A DNA stretch of 64,000 bases, taken from the NCBI GenBank assembly GCA_036267355.1, contig DATAWG010000125.1:1-64000 (forward strand). The letters are read 5' to 3'. Under the pieces are notes generated by a model, which ran no database searches, had not been told where the DNA came from, and saw only the letters and a list, made by a program, of their open reading frames with translations. The number at the start of each line of letters is the position of its first letter. The stretch's first letter is position 1. This DNA comes from Pirellulales bacterium (GTDB lineage Bacteria; Planctomycetota; Planctomycetia; Pirellulales; DATAWG01). The position numbers were made by a program, and so were the translations under genes. Shown piece by piece: positions 34,401 to 41,742 of the stretch.

Positions 34401-36387
34401 TGGCCGCGTCGGCGCCGCGGAAGTGAAAGAAGAATCGCCCGACCACAAGCGCCGCCGCTTGGCCCGCACGATGGAATATGTCGGTCGCCGCACGATCGGC
34501 AAATACGGCTGCTTCGGCTGCCACGACATTCCCGGCTACGAAGACGCCAAGACGATCGGCACCGGCCTGGGCGATTGGGGCCGGAAAGATCCGGCCCGAT
34601 TGGCCTTCGAAGAAATCATCGAATACGTGACCCATCATCCGAATGGCTTGCATTCGATGGGCGGCCCGGGAAGCGGCAAGCCTGCCGAGATCAAAGCCCC
34701 CAACGGACAGTTCGGCCAAACGGTGAATGCCGCCACGACCGCCTTGCCCGATCCCAACGCCGCCGCCCCCGGCACGATCGGCCGGCAGCCAATCTTGGCC
34801 GATGTGCCCCCCGCCGAGGAGCGCGACCTATCGCTCGAAGATCTGCCTAAGAACATCGGGTTTTTCATGAACGAGCTCCTGGAGGAGGATCGGACCGGCT
34901 TTCTCTGGCAAAAACTCCGTGCGCCGCGCAGCTTCGATTTCCGCAAGACCGGCGAACGGCCCTACAACGTCCGGCTCCGCATGCCGCAATTCACGTTTGC
35001 CGTGGATCCGAACGAGAATCAGACGAAGATCGAGCAGGTGATGACGTTCGTGCTCGGGCTGGTGTCGGAGCCGCCGCCGGCTGCCTACCTCGCCAAGCCG
35101 GATCCGCAAGAAGCGGCGATCGTGGCCGGCCGCAAGGTGATCGAGAAATACAATTGCACCGGTTGCCACACGCTTGAAATGGAGCGTTGGCTAATCCGCT
35201 ATAAGCCCGACGATTTCGAGAAAGCGCCGAAGCTGGTCGATTACGACTTCGAGATTCCGCATTTCACGCCGAAGGAAATTGCCGATTCGAAGCTTACCGA
35301 TCGCCGCGGCGACATGAAGACGCAGCTCGCCGGCATTCCGGTAGTGAGCGATCGGGATGGCCAGCCGGTGCGCTACAACGAAGACGACGACGTGATTCAA
35401 CCGGGAGATGCCCCGTCGAAGGTTTATTATCGAATCGTGCTCTACGAAAATGCGCTCGTCGACGGGCAGCCGCGAGCCGTGAACACGCATCTGAAAGTGG
35501 CAGCGGATCAAATCGTCAGGAACTATCCCCCGCTGGGCGGTGATTTAGCGCGGATGCTGTTCCCGGTGGTGCTGGCCGACGAGGCCAAGACAAATCCGGC
35601 GGTGCGCAAGCAGGCCGATCAGGCCTGGGGTTGGCTGCCGCCGCCGCTGTTGGGCGAAGGGCGGAAGGTGCAAACCGATTGGCTGCACGATTTCCTGATG
35701 GATCCATTCCGGATCCGCCCGGCGGTCGTGCTACGGATGCCGAAGTTCAACATGTCGTCGGACGAAGCGAGCACGTTGGTGCATTATTTCGCCGCCCACG
35801 ACAACGCCGAATATCCGTATGAATTCGATTTACGGAGCCGGGCCGACCATATCGAGCAGATGGAGGCCCAGCATCCGAATTATTTGGAAAGTGGTCTAAA
35901 GATCGTCACCGACAACAACTACTGCGTGAAGTGCCATTTGGTCGGCGATTATTCGCCGGGCGGCAGTCCGAAGCAGATGGGTCCGCGCTTGGACCGGGTT
36001 CATAGCCGGCTACGGCCCGACTACCTGCAGCGCTGGATCGGCGACCCGGCGCGGATTTTGCCGTACACGATCATGCCGGTGAATATTCCGCCCGACAAGC
36101 CGATCGATCAAAAACTGTTCGCCGGCTCGAGCGAAGACCAGTTGGACGGATTGGTGGACCTGCTGGCGAATTTCGATCGCCTGGCGGAATCGCAGCTTTC
36201 GATCAAGGCCCGCGTGAAACCGGCAACGCCGGCGCCCACGGCGCCTTCAGGAACATCGCCATCGGGAACATCGGCCGCGAAATCGGCGACGACGCCTCCG
36301 CCCGCCGGCAACGAATCGCCGGTGGTTCCCGGCAGTTCGACAACGCCGCCGGCGAAACCGCCTGGCACTGGTGACAAAGAGCCCTAG
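31426..36387 (+). CDS. Octahaem c-type cytochrome with coiled coil and PDZ-like domain (bc-complex associated)
   Basis: The protein has 1,653 residues. One membrane helix near the start (14-34, MHTVFAVSAVLMLLATVWMM) anchors it outside the membrane. Residues 60-240 are strongly charged, coiled-coil-like. Eight CXXCH sites are seen: CGTCH 322, CSICH 476, CLKCH 531, CFGCH 567, CLACH 788, CFGCH 1029, CTGCH 1244, CVKCH 1500. Between the first two haems is a PDZ-like domain (about 372-448: APRGALNADDVTIYAVYPRT, AGLMGGDVIAAVGDGRV). Many segments resemble cytochrome c folds with a distal Met. The C-terminus is Pro/Ser/Ala/Thr-rich. By position it probably receives electrons from the Rieske protein, serving as the cytochrome c1 equivalent; that is inference. 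I know of no standard bc subunit of this size. Confidence 0.9.
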   Translation: MPANEQTWRDSKLMHTVFAVSAVLMLLATVWMMGDDNDRPWKDYQRKFNNLDLWTTDARITEQRSSEYEAKLEQLEQAVKDAQAIFTVSDEAAAREFVRLDRQFTDEMAQLVKDADRNFPVTRDQATDAQIVRDAANLLKVKDADAIRRDREELLKRMNDVVSHYTFREDHFTQETKDNKAELSARQSEFDQSVGQIPPGQTESQRHEVLARRQAAVDAAQREADISTALKDKATAQRKEMERVRGLVTAAEDNANDAVAKHRTNVKQLTGTAEEHAMNFGKELVELPVLDAFNSPLKIDNRWLPDLPWNNNFKEVARFDRCGTCHLGMTKTQPGSAIEPAYPKMPDEPQKFVLATPAKAPPAASGKDRPTLESVYGFTLAPRGALNADDVTIYAVYPRTLAAAAGLMGGDVIAAVGDGRVMHPQQVEHYLLETVTWGQPLTLSIRRGVPHPYASHPRLDLYLGSLSPHPVDKFGCSICHQGQGSETSFKWATHTPNDLIQAGKWTQAYGWFRNENWTWPMFPKRFVESGCLKCHHDVIDLAPSAKYPDPPAPKLIAGYETIRRYGCFGCHEINGYAGAEKRIGPDLRLEPNFYAAAEQLRNDPGLAKLDKHAPEWADDVAQRDDTYARHRLYELVAADARKAKAAQTDKNAPKPVLRADSHRLESVLKDVDQPGTQRKVGPSLRHVASKLSYDFLVSWIANPQNFRPGTRMPRFFGLWDHLDGAGLAESKRLEPIEIRAVAEYLLKDSQPFEYAEPPKGVKPVADLDKAGRDAAIARGKHVFETRGCLACHRHVDFPQAHEEQGPDLSRIGAKLATSPHGREWLYSWVRNPSRYHQHTFMPNLFLEPIKDSSGTQTDPADDVTEFLMTSQQGWKPEMQLPETMTAGDEKSLSDLALLYLSDKFPVETARRYLWDGIPASQGYGVIGDEAVIVNPEPPPPAGASGAAHGSNLSGAETAAGEKAANEKVVGESPANEKAVEKALEQSEAQKQAGRVGAAEVKEESPDHKRRRLARTMEYVGRRTIGKYGCFGCHDIPGYEDAKTIGTGLGDWGRKDPARLAFEEIIEYVTHHPNGLHSMGGPGSGKPAEIKAPNGQFGQTVNAATTALPDPNAAAPGTIGRQPILADVPPAEERDLSLEDLPKNIGFFMNELLEEDRTGFLWQKLRAPRSFDFRKTGERPYNVRLRMPQFTFAVDPNENQTKIEQVMTFVLGLVSEPPPAAYLAKPDPQEAAIVAGRKVIEKYNCTGCHTLEMERWLIRYKPDDFEKAPKLVDYDFEIPHFTPKEIADSKLTDRRGDMKTQLAGIPVVSDRDGQPVRYNEDDDVIQPGDAPSKVYYRIVLYENALVDGQPRAVNTHLKVAADQIVRNYPPLGGDLARMLFPVVLADEAKTNPAVRKQADQAWGWLPPPLLGEGRKVQTDWLHDFLMDPFRIRPAVVLRMPKFNMSSDEASTLVHYFAAHDNAEYPYEFDLRSRADHIEQMEAQHPNYLESGLKIVTDNNYCVKCHLVGDYSPGGSPKQMGPRLDRVHSRLRPDYLQRWIGDPARILPYTIMPVNIPPDKPIDQKLFAGSSEDQLDGLVDLLANFDRLAESQLSIKARVKPATPAPTAPSGTSPSGTSAAKSATTPPPAGNESPVVPGSSTTPPAKPPGTGDKEP

Positions 36388-36583
36388 TCGCGGCGCGGGC
36401 TGCGGATTATGACATGGGGATTGCGTACAGAACCGAACAAGTTCATGGCCGAGGGTGGAAAGCCCTCGGCTTGAAAACCGCCCTGCGGTCGCTCGTTTCA
36501 CCTGGGAACGAGGGCGACGCTTGGCATGTCCCGGCACCGAACTCGGACCGTTTCGGCCGCCGGATCCCTTGGAGATTGCAACC

Positions 36584-37366
36584 ATGCCGCGAATTCTGCG
36601 AAATCTGACGTTATTGGCGATGCTCGGTGGTCTTTCGTTGGCGGCAAGCGCTGCTCGGGCCGCCGAATGGGGCTCGATCAAAGGCCGGTTCGTGTACGAC
36701 GGCACTCCGCCGGTTCCCGCCAAGCTCGATATCAACAAGGATCAGGCGACTTGCGGCGGGCATAACCTGGTGGATCAGTCGCTCGAAGTTGGCCCGACCG
36801 GCAGCATCGCCAATGTCGTGGTGTGGTTGCGAGAGAAGAAGGTCGCGGTGAATCCCGAATACAAGAAATCGGACGCCGACAAGGTGACGCTCGACAATCT
36901 CAATTGCCATTTCATCCCGCATGTCATCGGGCTGCGGGTCGGACAGACGCTCGTGATCAAGAATTCCGACCCGATCGCCCACAACACGAAGATCGACGGC
37001 TTGAACACGCAGGTCAATCCGCTGGTTCCGTCCGGGCAATCGGTCGAGGTGCCGATCGACGCTCCGGAAAACGTGCCGGCCCCGGTGAGCTGCAGCATCC
37101 ACGGCTGGATGCACGCCTACATGGTGGTGCGTCCGAATCCCTATTTCGCCATTTCCGACAAGAACGGCGATTTCGAAATCAAAAACCTGCCCGCCGGCGA
37201 TTTGGAGTTCCAAGTGTGGCAGGAGAAATCGGGCTACGTCACCGATGCGATCATCGGCGGCCAAGCGACGAAATGGACCAAGGGCCGCGTGAAATGGACG
37301 ATCGAGGCCGACAAGACGACCGATCTCGGCACGATGAAACTTGCGGCGGATCAGTTCAATAAATAG
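36584..37366 (+). CDS. Cupredoxin-like protein A (secreted)
   Basis: The 260-residue protein has a signal peptide (RNLTLLAMLGGLSLAASAAR, then AAEW). The core has likely type-1 copper ligands in the order of amicyanin/pseudoazurin: His133 in NSDPIAHNTKI, then Cys170, His173 and Met176 in CSIHGWM. Other conserved points shared with the next two genes are CGGH, NCHFIPHVIGLRVGQTL and, after the copper loop, NPYFAISDKNGDFEIKNLPA, a carboxypeptidase-regulatory-like beta sandwich. It could carry electrons between the multihaem cytochrome and the oxidase, or deliver copper; neither is proven. The start follows ggag at nine bases. Confidence 0.75.
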   Translation: MPRILRNLTLLAMLGGLSLAASAARAAEWGSIKGRFVYDGTPPVPAKLDINKDQATCGGHNLVDQSLEVGPTGSIANVVVWLREKKVAVNPEYKKSDADKVTLDNLNCHFIPHVIGLRVGQTLVIKNSDPIAHNTKIDGLNTQVNPLVPSGQSVEVPIDAPENVPAPVSCSIHGWMHAYMVVRPNPYFAISDKNGDFEIKNLPAGDLEFQVWQEKSGYVTDAIIGGQATKWTKGRVKWTIEADKTTDLGTMKLAADQFNK

Positions 37367-37416
37367 TTTTCGCGCCGCAGCGGTGTGACAACGAGTTTTG
37401 TGTGGTAGCGCACCTT

Positions 37417-38247
37417 ATGACAACGAACGCAGCCAAGTTGTGCTTTCTCCGCAGCGCGCTGGGCGCGTTGGTGGCGCTCGCATGCTGCGGCGCGGTGACC
37501 GCGCAAGTTGCCAGGCTGGGCGACGGTCCCGGCGCCGTGAAGGACAAATGGGGCTCGATCAAAGGCCGGTTTGTTTACGATGGCAAGGTGCCGGCGCCGG
37601 TGAAGATCAAGGTGCCGGGGAATATCAACCAACTGGGCGGGGCGTTCTGCGGCAAGCTTCCCCTTGTGCAGGAAGACCTTGTCGTTTCCGCAAGCGGCGG
37701 CATTGCCAACGTGGTGGTTTGGGTTCGAAATAAACGGCTGAAAGTGCATCCTGACTATAAAAAAACCGCCGGCGATACGGTGGTGCTCGACAACAGCAAC
37801 TGCCATTTCGTGCCCCATGTCGTCGGTGTGCGGGTCGGCCAGACGCTCGCGATCAAGAACTCCGATCCAATCGCCCACAACACGAAGATCGACGGTTTGA
37901 ACACACAAGCCAATCCGCTCGTGCCCAGCGGCCAAACGGTTAACCTGCCGATTCTTGCTTCCGAAAATCTTCCCGCCCCGATGAGTTGCAGTATCCATCC
38001 TTGGATGAACGCGTGGCTGATTGCCAGACCGAACCCCTATTTCGCGATTTCGGATCAGGACGGCAATTTCGAGATCAAGAACATGCCGGCAGGCGATATC
38101 GAATTCCAGTTCTGGCACGAACGGGTCGGCTACCTCGGCGACGTGGTCGTCGGAGGGCAGCCGACGAAGTGGCCGAAGGGCCGCATGAAGCAGACCATCA
38201 AGCCGGATACGACGGCCGATCTGGGCACGATCAAAATCAAATTGTGA
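37417..38247 (+). CDS. Cupredoxin-like protein B (secreted)
   Basis: The 276-residue paralogue of the preceding gene lies 50 bases after it. It has a signal peptide (SALGALVALACCGAVTAQVA). Likely copper ligands are His154 (NSDPIAHNT), Cys191, His194 and Met197 (CSIHPWM). WGSIKGRFVYDG and the C-terminal NPYFAISDQDGNFEIKNMPA are nearly the same as in protein A, so the pair arose by tandem duplication. CGGH of protein A is CGKL here, so that site is not conserved as a ligand. A GTG five codons upstream is possible; ATG 37417 is preferred. Its role is as for protein A. Confidence 0.75.
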   Translation: MTTNAAKLCFLRSALGALVALACCGAVTAQVARLGDGPGAVKDKWGSIKGRFVYDGKVPAPVKIKVPGNINQLGGAFCGKLPLVQEDLVVSASGGIANVVVWVRNKRLKVHPDYKKTAGDTVVLDNSNCHFVPHVVGVRVGQTLAIKNSDPIAHNTKIDGLNTQANPLVPSGQTVNLPILASENLPAPMSCSIHPWMNAWLIARPNPYFAISDQDGNFEIKNMPAGDIEFQFWHERVGYLGDVVVGGQPTKWPKGRMKQTIKPDTTADLGTIKIKL

Positions 38248-38270
38248 AATAGCGAACCTAGAGGGTTAGG

Positions 38271-39179
38271 ATGTCGACGCGTCGTTTTTGTGATTGGCGA
38301 ATCTGGGCACTGCTCGGCGCGCTGGCCATTGCCGGCTGTAGCCATGAAGTCGAAATCGGGCCGCTGGCCAATGCGTCGGAAGCGGGTGCGATTCGGCAAA
38401 AGTTGGTCAGCGCCAAACCGGCGAAGAATGCGAGCGCGGAAATCGGAGCCGAGAAGACCGCGGAGGCCAAGAAATTCGACGGCTGGGCCACGCTCAAAGG
38501 CCGGTTCGTCGTCGACGGCGCGGCCCCGCCCGAATTGCCGATCCGCCCCACCAAGGACCAGGAAGTGTGCGGGGCGCATCCGCTCTTCAATGAATCGATC
38601 GTGGTCGGCAAGGATAAAGGCCTCGCGAATGTCGTGCTCTATGTCCGCACGCCCAAGGTGCCGATCAACGACGAGTATAAAAAAACCGCTGCCGACAAAA
38701 TCGAACTCAACAACCACAATTGCCGTTTCCAACCGCACGTGCTCGGCATCCGCGTCGGGCAGACGCTCGAGGTGAAGAATTCCGATCCCGTGGCGCACAA
38801 CACGAAGATCAGCGGCGAATCGCTGCAGTTCAACCAATTGATTCCGGTCGGCACGTCGCTGACGTTGCCGATCGATAGCGCGGAGTCGCAGCCCGCGGGC
38901 GTGGCGTGCAGCATCCACGATTGGATGAGCGGCCGGCTGCTGATTCGTCCCGATCCGTATTTTGCGATCACGGATGATTCGGGCCGGTTCGAGATTCGCG
39001 ATCTTCCAGCCGGCGAGTTGGAGTTTCAGGCGTGGCAAGAAGCGATCGGCGGCCTGGGGTTGAACCAACCCGATTTGAAGTGGGATTCCAAAGGCCGCTT
39101 CAGCGTGACGTTGCACAATGGCGAAGTGAAGGATTTGAAGGATATTCCCGTTCCGGCGGCGTTGTTTCAAGGTCGCTAA
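38271..39179 (+). CDS. Cupredoxin-like protein C (predicted lipoprotein)
   Basis: The third paralogue (302 residues) is more diverged. A lipobox at about 21-25 (LAIAGCS) predicts attachment to a membrane by lipid at Cys24. An Ala/Glu/Lys-rich linker follows, then the conserved core: WATLKGRFVVDGAAPPELPI, CGAH, NCRFQPHVLGIRVGQTLEVK, His176 in NSDPVAHNT, and Cys213-x2-His216-x2-Met219 in CSIHDWM. The C-terminal sandwich is PYFAITDDSGRFEIRDLPAG. It differs from A and B in being membrane-tethered, which would suit a fixed electron relay or copper donor close to the oxidase. It starts 23 bases after gene B. Confidence 0.75.
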   Translation: MSTRRFCDWRIWALLGALAIAGCSHEVEIGPLANASEAGAIRQKLVSAKPAKNASAEIGAEKTAEAKKFDGWATLKGRFVVDGAAPPELPIRPTKDQEVCGAHPLFNESIVVGKDKGLANVVLYVRTPKVPINDEYKKTAADKIELNNHNCRFQPHVLGIRVGQTLEVKNSDPVAHNTKISGESLQFNQLIPVGTSLTLPIDSAESQPAGVACSIHDWMSGRLLIRPDPYFAITDDSGRFEIRDLPAGELEFQAWQEAIGGLGLNQPDLKWDSKGRFSVTLHNGEVKDLKDIPVPAALFQGR

Positions 39180-39184
39180 GTAAC

Positions 39185-39271
39185 GTAGCAGGCACACTCC
39201 GTGTGCCGTCGGCGCACCGCGGCGCGCCACGCACGGAGCAGCACAGGCGGCACACGGAGTGTGTCTGCTAC
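39185..39271. repeat. Inverted repeat, 'gtagcaggcacac' family, copy 2
   Basis: gtagcaggcacactccgtgt (39185) pairs with acacggagtgtgtctgctac (ending 39271) with one mismatch. It begins five bases after the stop of cupredoxin C and ends 23 bases before the dihaem lipoprotein start, so it sits within the presumed transcript. Confidence 0.8.
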
Positions 39272-39294
39272 CTTTCGAGCAATCAGAAGTTCCG

Positions 39295-40782
39295 ATGAAT
39301 CGATCGTTACGGCGGATTTCGTTGGCGGCGGGTTTTTCGCTGCTTTGCTGCGCGATGCTGACCGGCTGCGGCCGGTCGGAAGCGGAGTTTCGTCTCGACC
39401 TGATCGAGGCCAAGAAGTGCAAGGTTTCTCCCCAGCAACAGCAGCAGATCGCCGATATTCTGCGGGCGATGTTCGGCACCCCCGACGATCCGTTCGTGCT
39501 GCCGCAAACGGGGCTCGATCTGCAAAAGATTCAAATCGCCTCCGGTCCCGTACACCGCGATGCCGAGAGCGGGCCGCGCGGCTTGTTCCGCGAACATTGC
39601 ATGCATTGCCACGGAATCAACGGCGACGGGGCCGGGCCGACGGCCGCGTTCTTGAACCCCTATCCGCGCGATTATCGCCGCGGCTGGTTCAAATTCAAAT
39701 CCACCCGCCGCGAAGACGAGCCGACCACCGAAAACCTATTGCGGATCGTCACCGGCGGCATTCAAGGGACCGCCATGCCGGCCTTCCGGCTCTATCCCGA
39801 TGTCGATCGGCTAGCGCTTGTCGAATATGTAAAATATCTGAGCATGCGCGGGCAGATGGAATTGGCCCTCGATCGCTGGGTGGCGAACAATACGACGAAG
39901 CCGACCGACGCGGTTCCGAGCGATCCGAACTCTCTGCTGAACCTCTTGGGCCCGATCGCCGAGCAGTGGAAAGAGCCGGTGCAGGTCGCGGTGGATGATC
40001 GGCCGGAGGACATGAAGTTCGACAAGATCACGGACGTGATTGCGCGGCAGCGGGCCGAGGATCGCTCGATCGCCATCGGCCGGGCGATGTTTCTCAACGA
40101 AAAGCCGGGCGAAATGAAATACGGCAGCGAGACGATCAAATACATGGGCGCCGGCTGCTTTAAGTGCCATGGCCCGACGCAATTGGGCGACGGCCAAACC
40201 ACCGACTACGACGATTGGACGAAGGAAGTGTGGGACAAGGTAACGTGGAAGTACGGAGTCTCGTTGACCGACAAACCGCCGGACCATCCGCTACCGTCGG
40301 GCCACACGCCACCCGTCCTCGAATCGGAACTGCCTTCCCTCGGGGCGCTGCCGGAGCGGCACATCATTCCGCGGAATTTGCGGTTGGGCGTGTACCACGG
40401 CGGCCGCCGCCCGCTCGACATCTATTATCGCGTTCATGAGGGGATCAAGGGCGCCCCGATGCCGGCCAACACCGATTCGCTTTTGACCGCGGAGGAAAAG
40501 ACGCAGTTGCAGAAAGTCATGGCCGATGCGAACGCCAAGGCCAAAAAGATTCCCGAGTTGCAACCCGACGACGACGATACCGACGAGCAGGCGGCCATCA
40601 AGCGGCACAAAAAGGAAGCGTATATCGCCAAGATCGTGGATCCGGTGCGGGAAAAAATTCTCGCTCCGCGAATCTGGCACCTGGTGGATTTCGTGTTGTC
40701 GTTGCCCTATCAGCCGGGCGGCGAAATGGGTGTCGATTATTCGCTGCCCGACACCGCAGCAATCAATTTGCCGTCACGTTGA
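39295..40782 (+). CDS. Dihaem c-type cytochrome, predicted lipoprotein
   Basis: The 495-residue protein has a lipoprotein signal (LAAGFSLLCCAMLTGCG). Two haem sites are seen: CMHCH at 102-106 (followed by GINGDGAGPTAAFLNPYPRD, then Met in GTAMPAFR) and CFKCH at 288-292. The first cytochrome c domain is of the CccA/NorC-like class; the second domain is longer and Pro/charge-rich, with an acidic stretch (ELQPDDDDTDEQ). It lies between the cupredoxins and coxB, 157 bases before coxB. It may pass electrons to the CuA site of the oxidase, since CoxB here has no fused cytochrome c domain. That role is inferred only from position and cofactors. Confidence 0.85.
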   Translation: MNRSLRRISLAAGFSLLCCAMLTGCGRSEAEFRLDLIEAKKCKVSPQQQQQIADILRAMFGTPDDPFVLPQTGLDLQKIQIASGPVHRDAESGPRGLFREHCMHCHGINGDGAGPTAAFLNPYPRDYRRGWFKFKSTRREDEPTTENLLRIVTGGIQGTAMPAFRLYPDVDRLALVEYVKYLSMRGQMELALDRWVANNTTKPTDAVPSDPNSLLNLLGPIAEQWKEPVQVAVDDRPEDMKFDKITDVIARQRAEDRSIAIGRAMFLNEKPGEMKYGSETIKYMGAGCFKCHGPTQLGDGQTTDYDDWTKEVWDKVTWKYGVSLTDKPPDHPLPSGHTPPVLESELPSLGALPERHIIPRNLRLGVYHGGRRPLDIYYRVHEGIKGAPMPANTDSLLTAEEKTQLQKVMADANAKAKKIPELQPDDDDTDEQAAIKRHKKEAYIAKIVDPVREKILAPRIWHLVDFVLSLPYQPGGEMGVDYSLPDTAAINLPSR

Positions 40783-40938
40783 GCGTTTCGATCGCCACCG
40801 GCTTTGTCAGTGTGAAGCGCGTTCGGGCAATTTGACGAAACCGGCAGAGCCAGTGGCACGCGGTTTAGTCCAGCGGCAGAGCATTATCCGATACCGAATT
40901 TACGACTTGAATCCGCCTGAGGCGGTCGAGGGACGAAC

Positions 40939-41742
40939 GTGGGGAAGTTCTGGAGTTTACTGTTTCTGATGGTGCTGCTCTTCGGCGTCGGCGTGTTCGT
41001 TTGGGGAGCCGCGGCGGGGATTTGGCTGCCGCCGCTGGCCTCCGAAGCCGGGATCGGCATCGATCGCCTGTTCATGTTCATCCTGTGGTTGACGGGTGTC
41101 GTCTTCATCGCCACCGAGGGAGCGATGTTCTGGTTCCTTTGGAAGTACAACAGCGAGTCGAATCCCAAGCCGGCAAGATTCGTCCACGGCAGCCACACGC
41201 TCGAAGTCGTTTGGACGATCCTTCCCGCCGCCACGCTCTTATTCATCGCCATCTATCAGATGAACGCCTGGGCCGAGTCGAAAATGCGGGTGCCGAAAGA
41301 CGACGATCCGAATGTGGTCGTGCTGGAGATCCGAGCCCGGCAGTTCGAATGGCGCGTGCGGTATCCCGGCATTCATGGCGGCAAACTCGGCCAGCCGGGC
41401 GAGTTGTTTACGGTCAACGACATTCACGTTCCGGTCAATAAGATGGTGCTGGTGCATCTGAAGTCGGAAGACGTGTTGCATAGCTTCTTCCTGCCGAACA
41501 TGCGTGTGAAACAAGATGCCGTGCCGGGGATGAATATCCCGGTCTGGTTTCGGCCGGTCGAGGAAGGGACCTACGATTTGGCCTGTTCTCAGCTTTGCGG
41601 CTGGGGACATTACAAGATGATGGGGCGCTTGACCGTCGAAAGCGAATCGGACTACCGGGCTTTCTTGGAAGATCTCGATCGCAAGCAAAACGCCACGATG
41701 CCACCCGCCGCCCCCAAAGTTGCCGAGGATAAGTCGGAATGA
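40939..41742 (+). CDS. coxB: Cytochrome c oxidase subunit II
   Basis: The 267-residue protein has two N-terminal membrane helices (LLFLMVLLFGVGVFVWGAAA; LFMFILWLTGVVFIATEGAM) and a periplasmic cupredoxin domain. The CuA ligands are present: His181 (VLHSFFLPNMRVKQDAVPGM) and Cys216, Cys220, His224, Met227 in CSQLCGWGHYKM. The aromatic patch for electron entry may be in ARQFEWRVRYPG. No cytochrome c domain is fused at the C-terminus. It starts with GTG and overlaps coxA by four bases (ATGA), so the two are translationally coupled. A dispersed-repeat remnant lies upstream (about 40796-40862). Confidence 0.95.
   Translation: MGKFWSLLFLMVLLFGVGVFVWGAAAGIWLPPLASEAGIGIDRLFMFILWLTGVVFIATEGAMFWFLWKYNSESNPKPARFVHGSHTLEVVWTILPAATLLFIAIYQMNAWAESKMRVPKDDDPNVVVLEIRARQFEWRVRYPGIHGGKLGQPGELFTVNDIHVPVNKMVLVHLKSEDVLHSFFLPNMRVKQDAVPGMNIPVWFRPVEEGTYDLACSQLCGWGHYKMMGRLTVESESDYRAFLEDLDRKQNATMPPAAPKVAEDKSE

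Noticed and set aside
27731-36387. Alternative complex III (Act) gene set
   Set aside because: Although multihaem cytochromes are present, there is a true Rieske protein and cytochrome b, and none of the ActB/ActC-type molybdopterin-like or NrfD-like genes.
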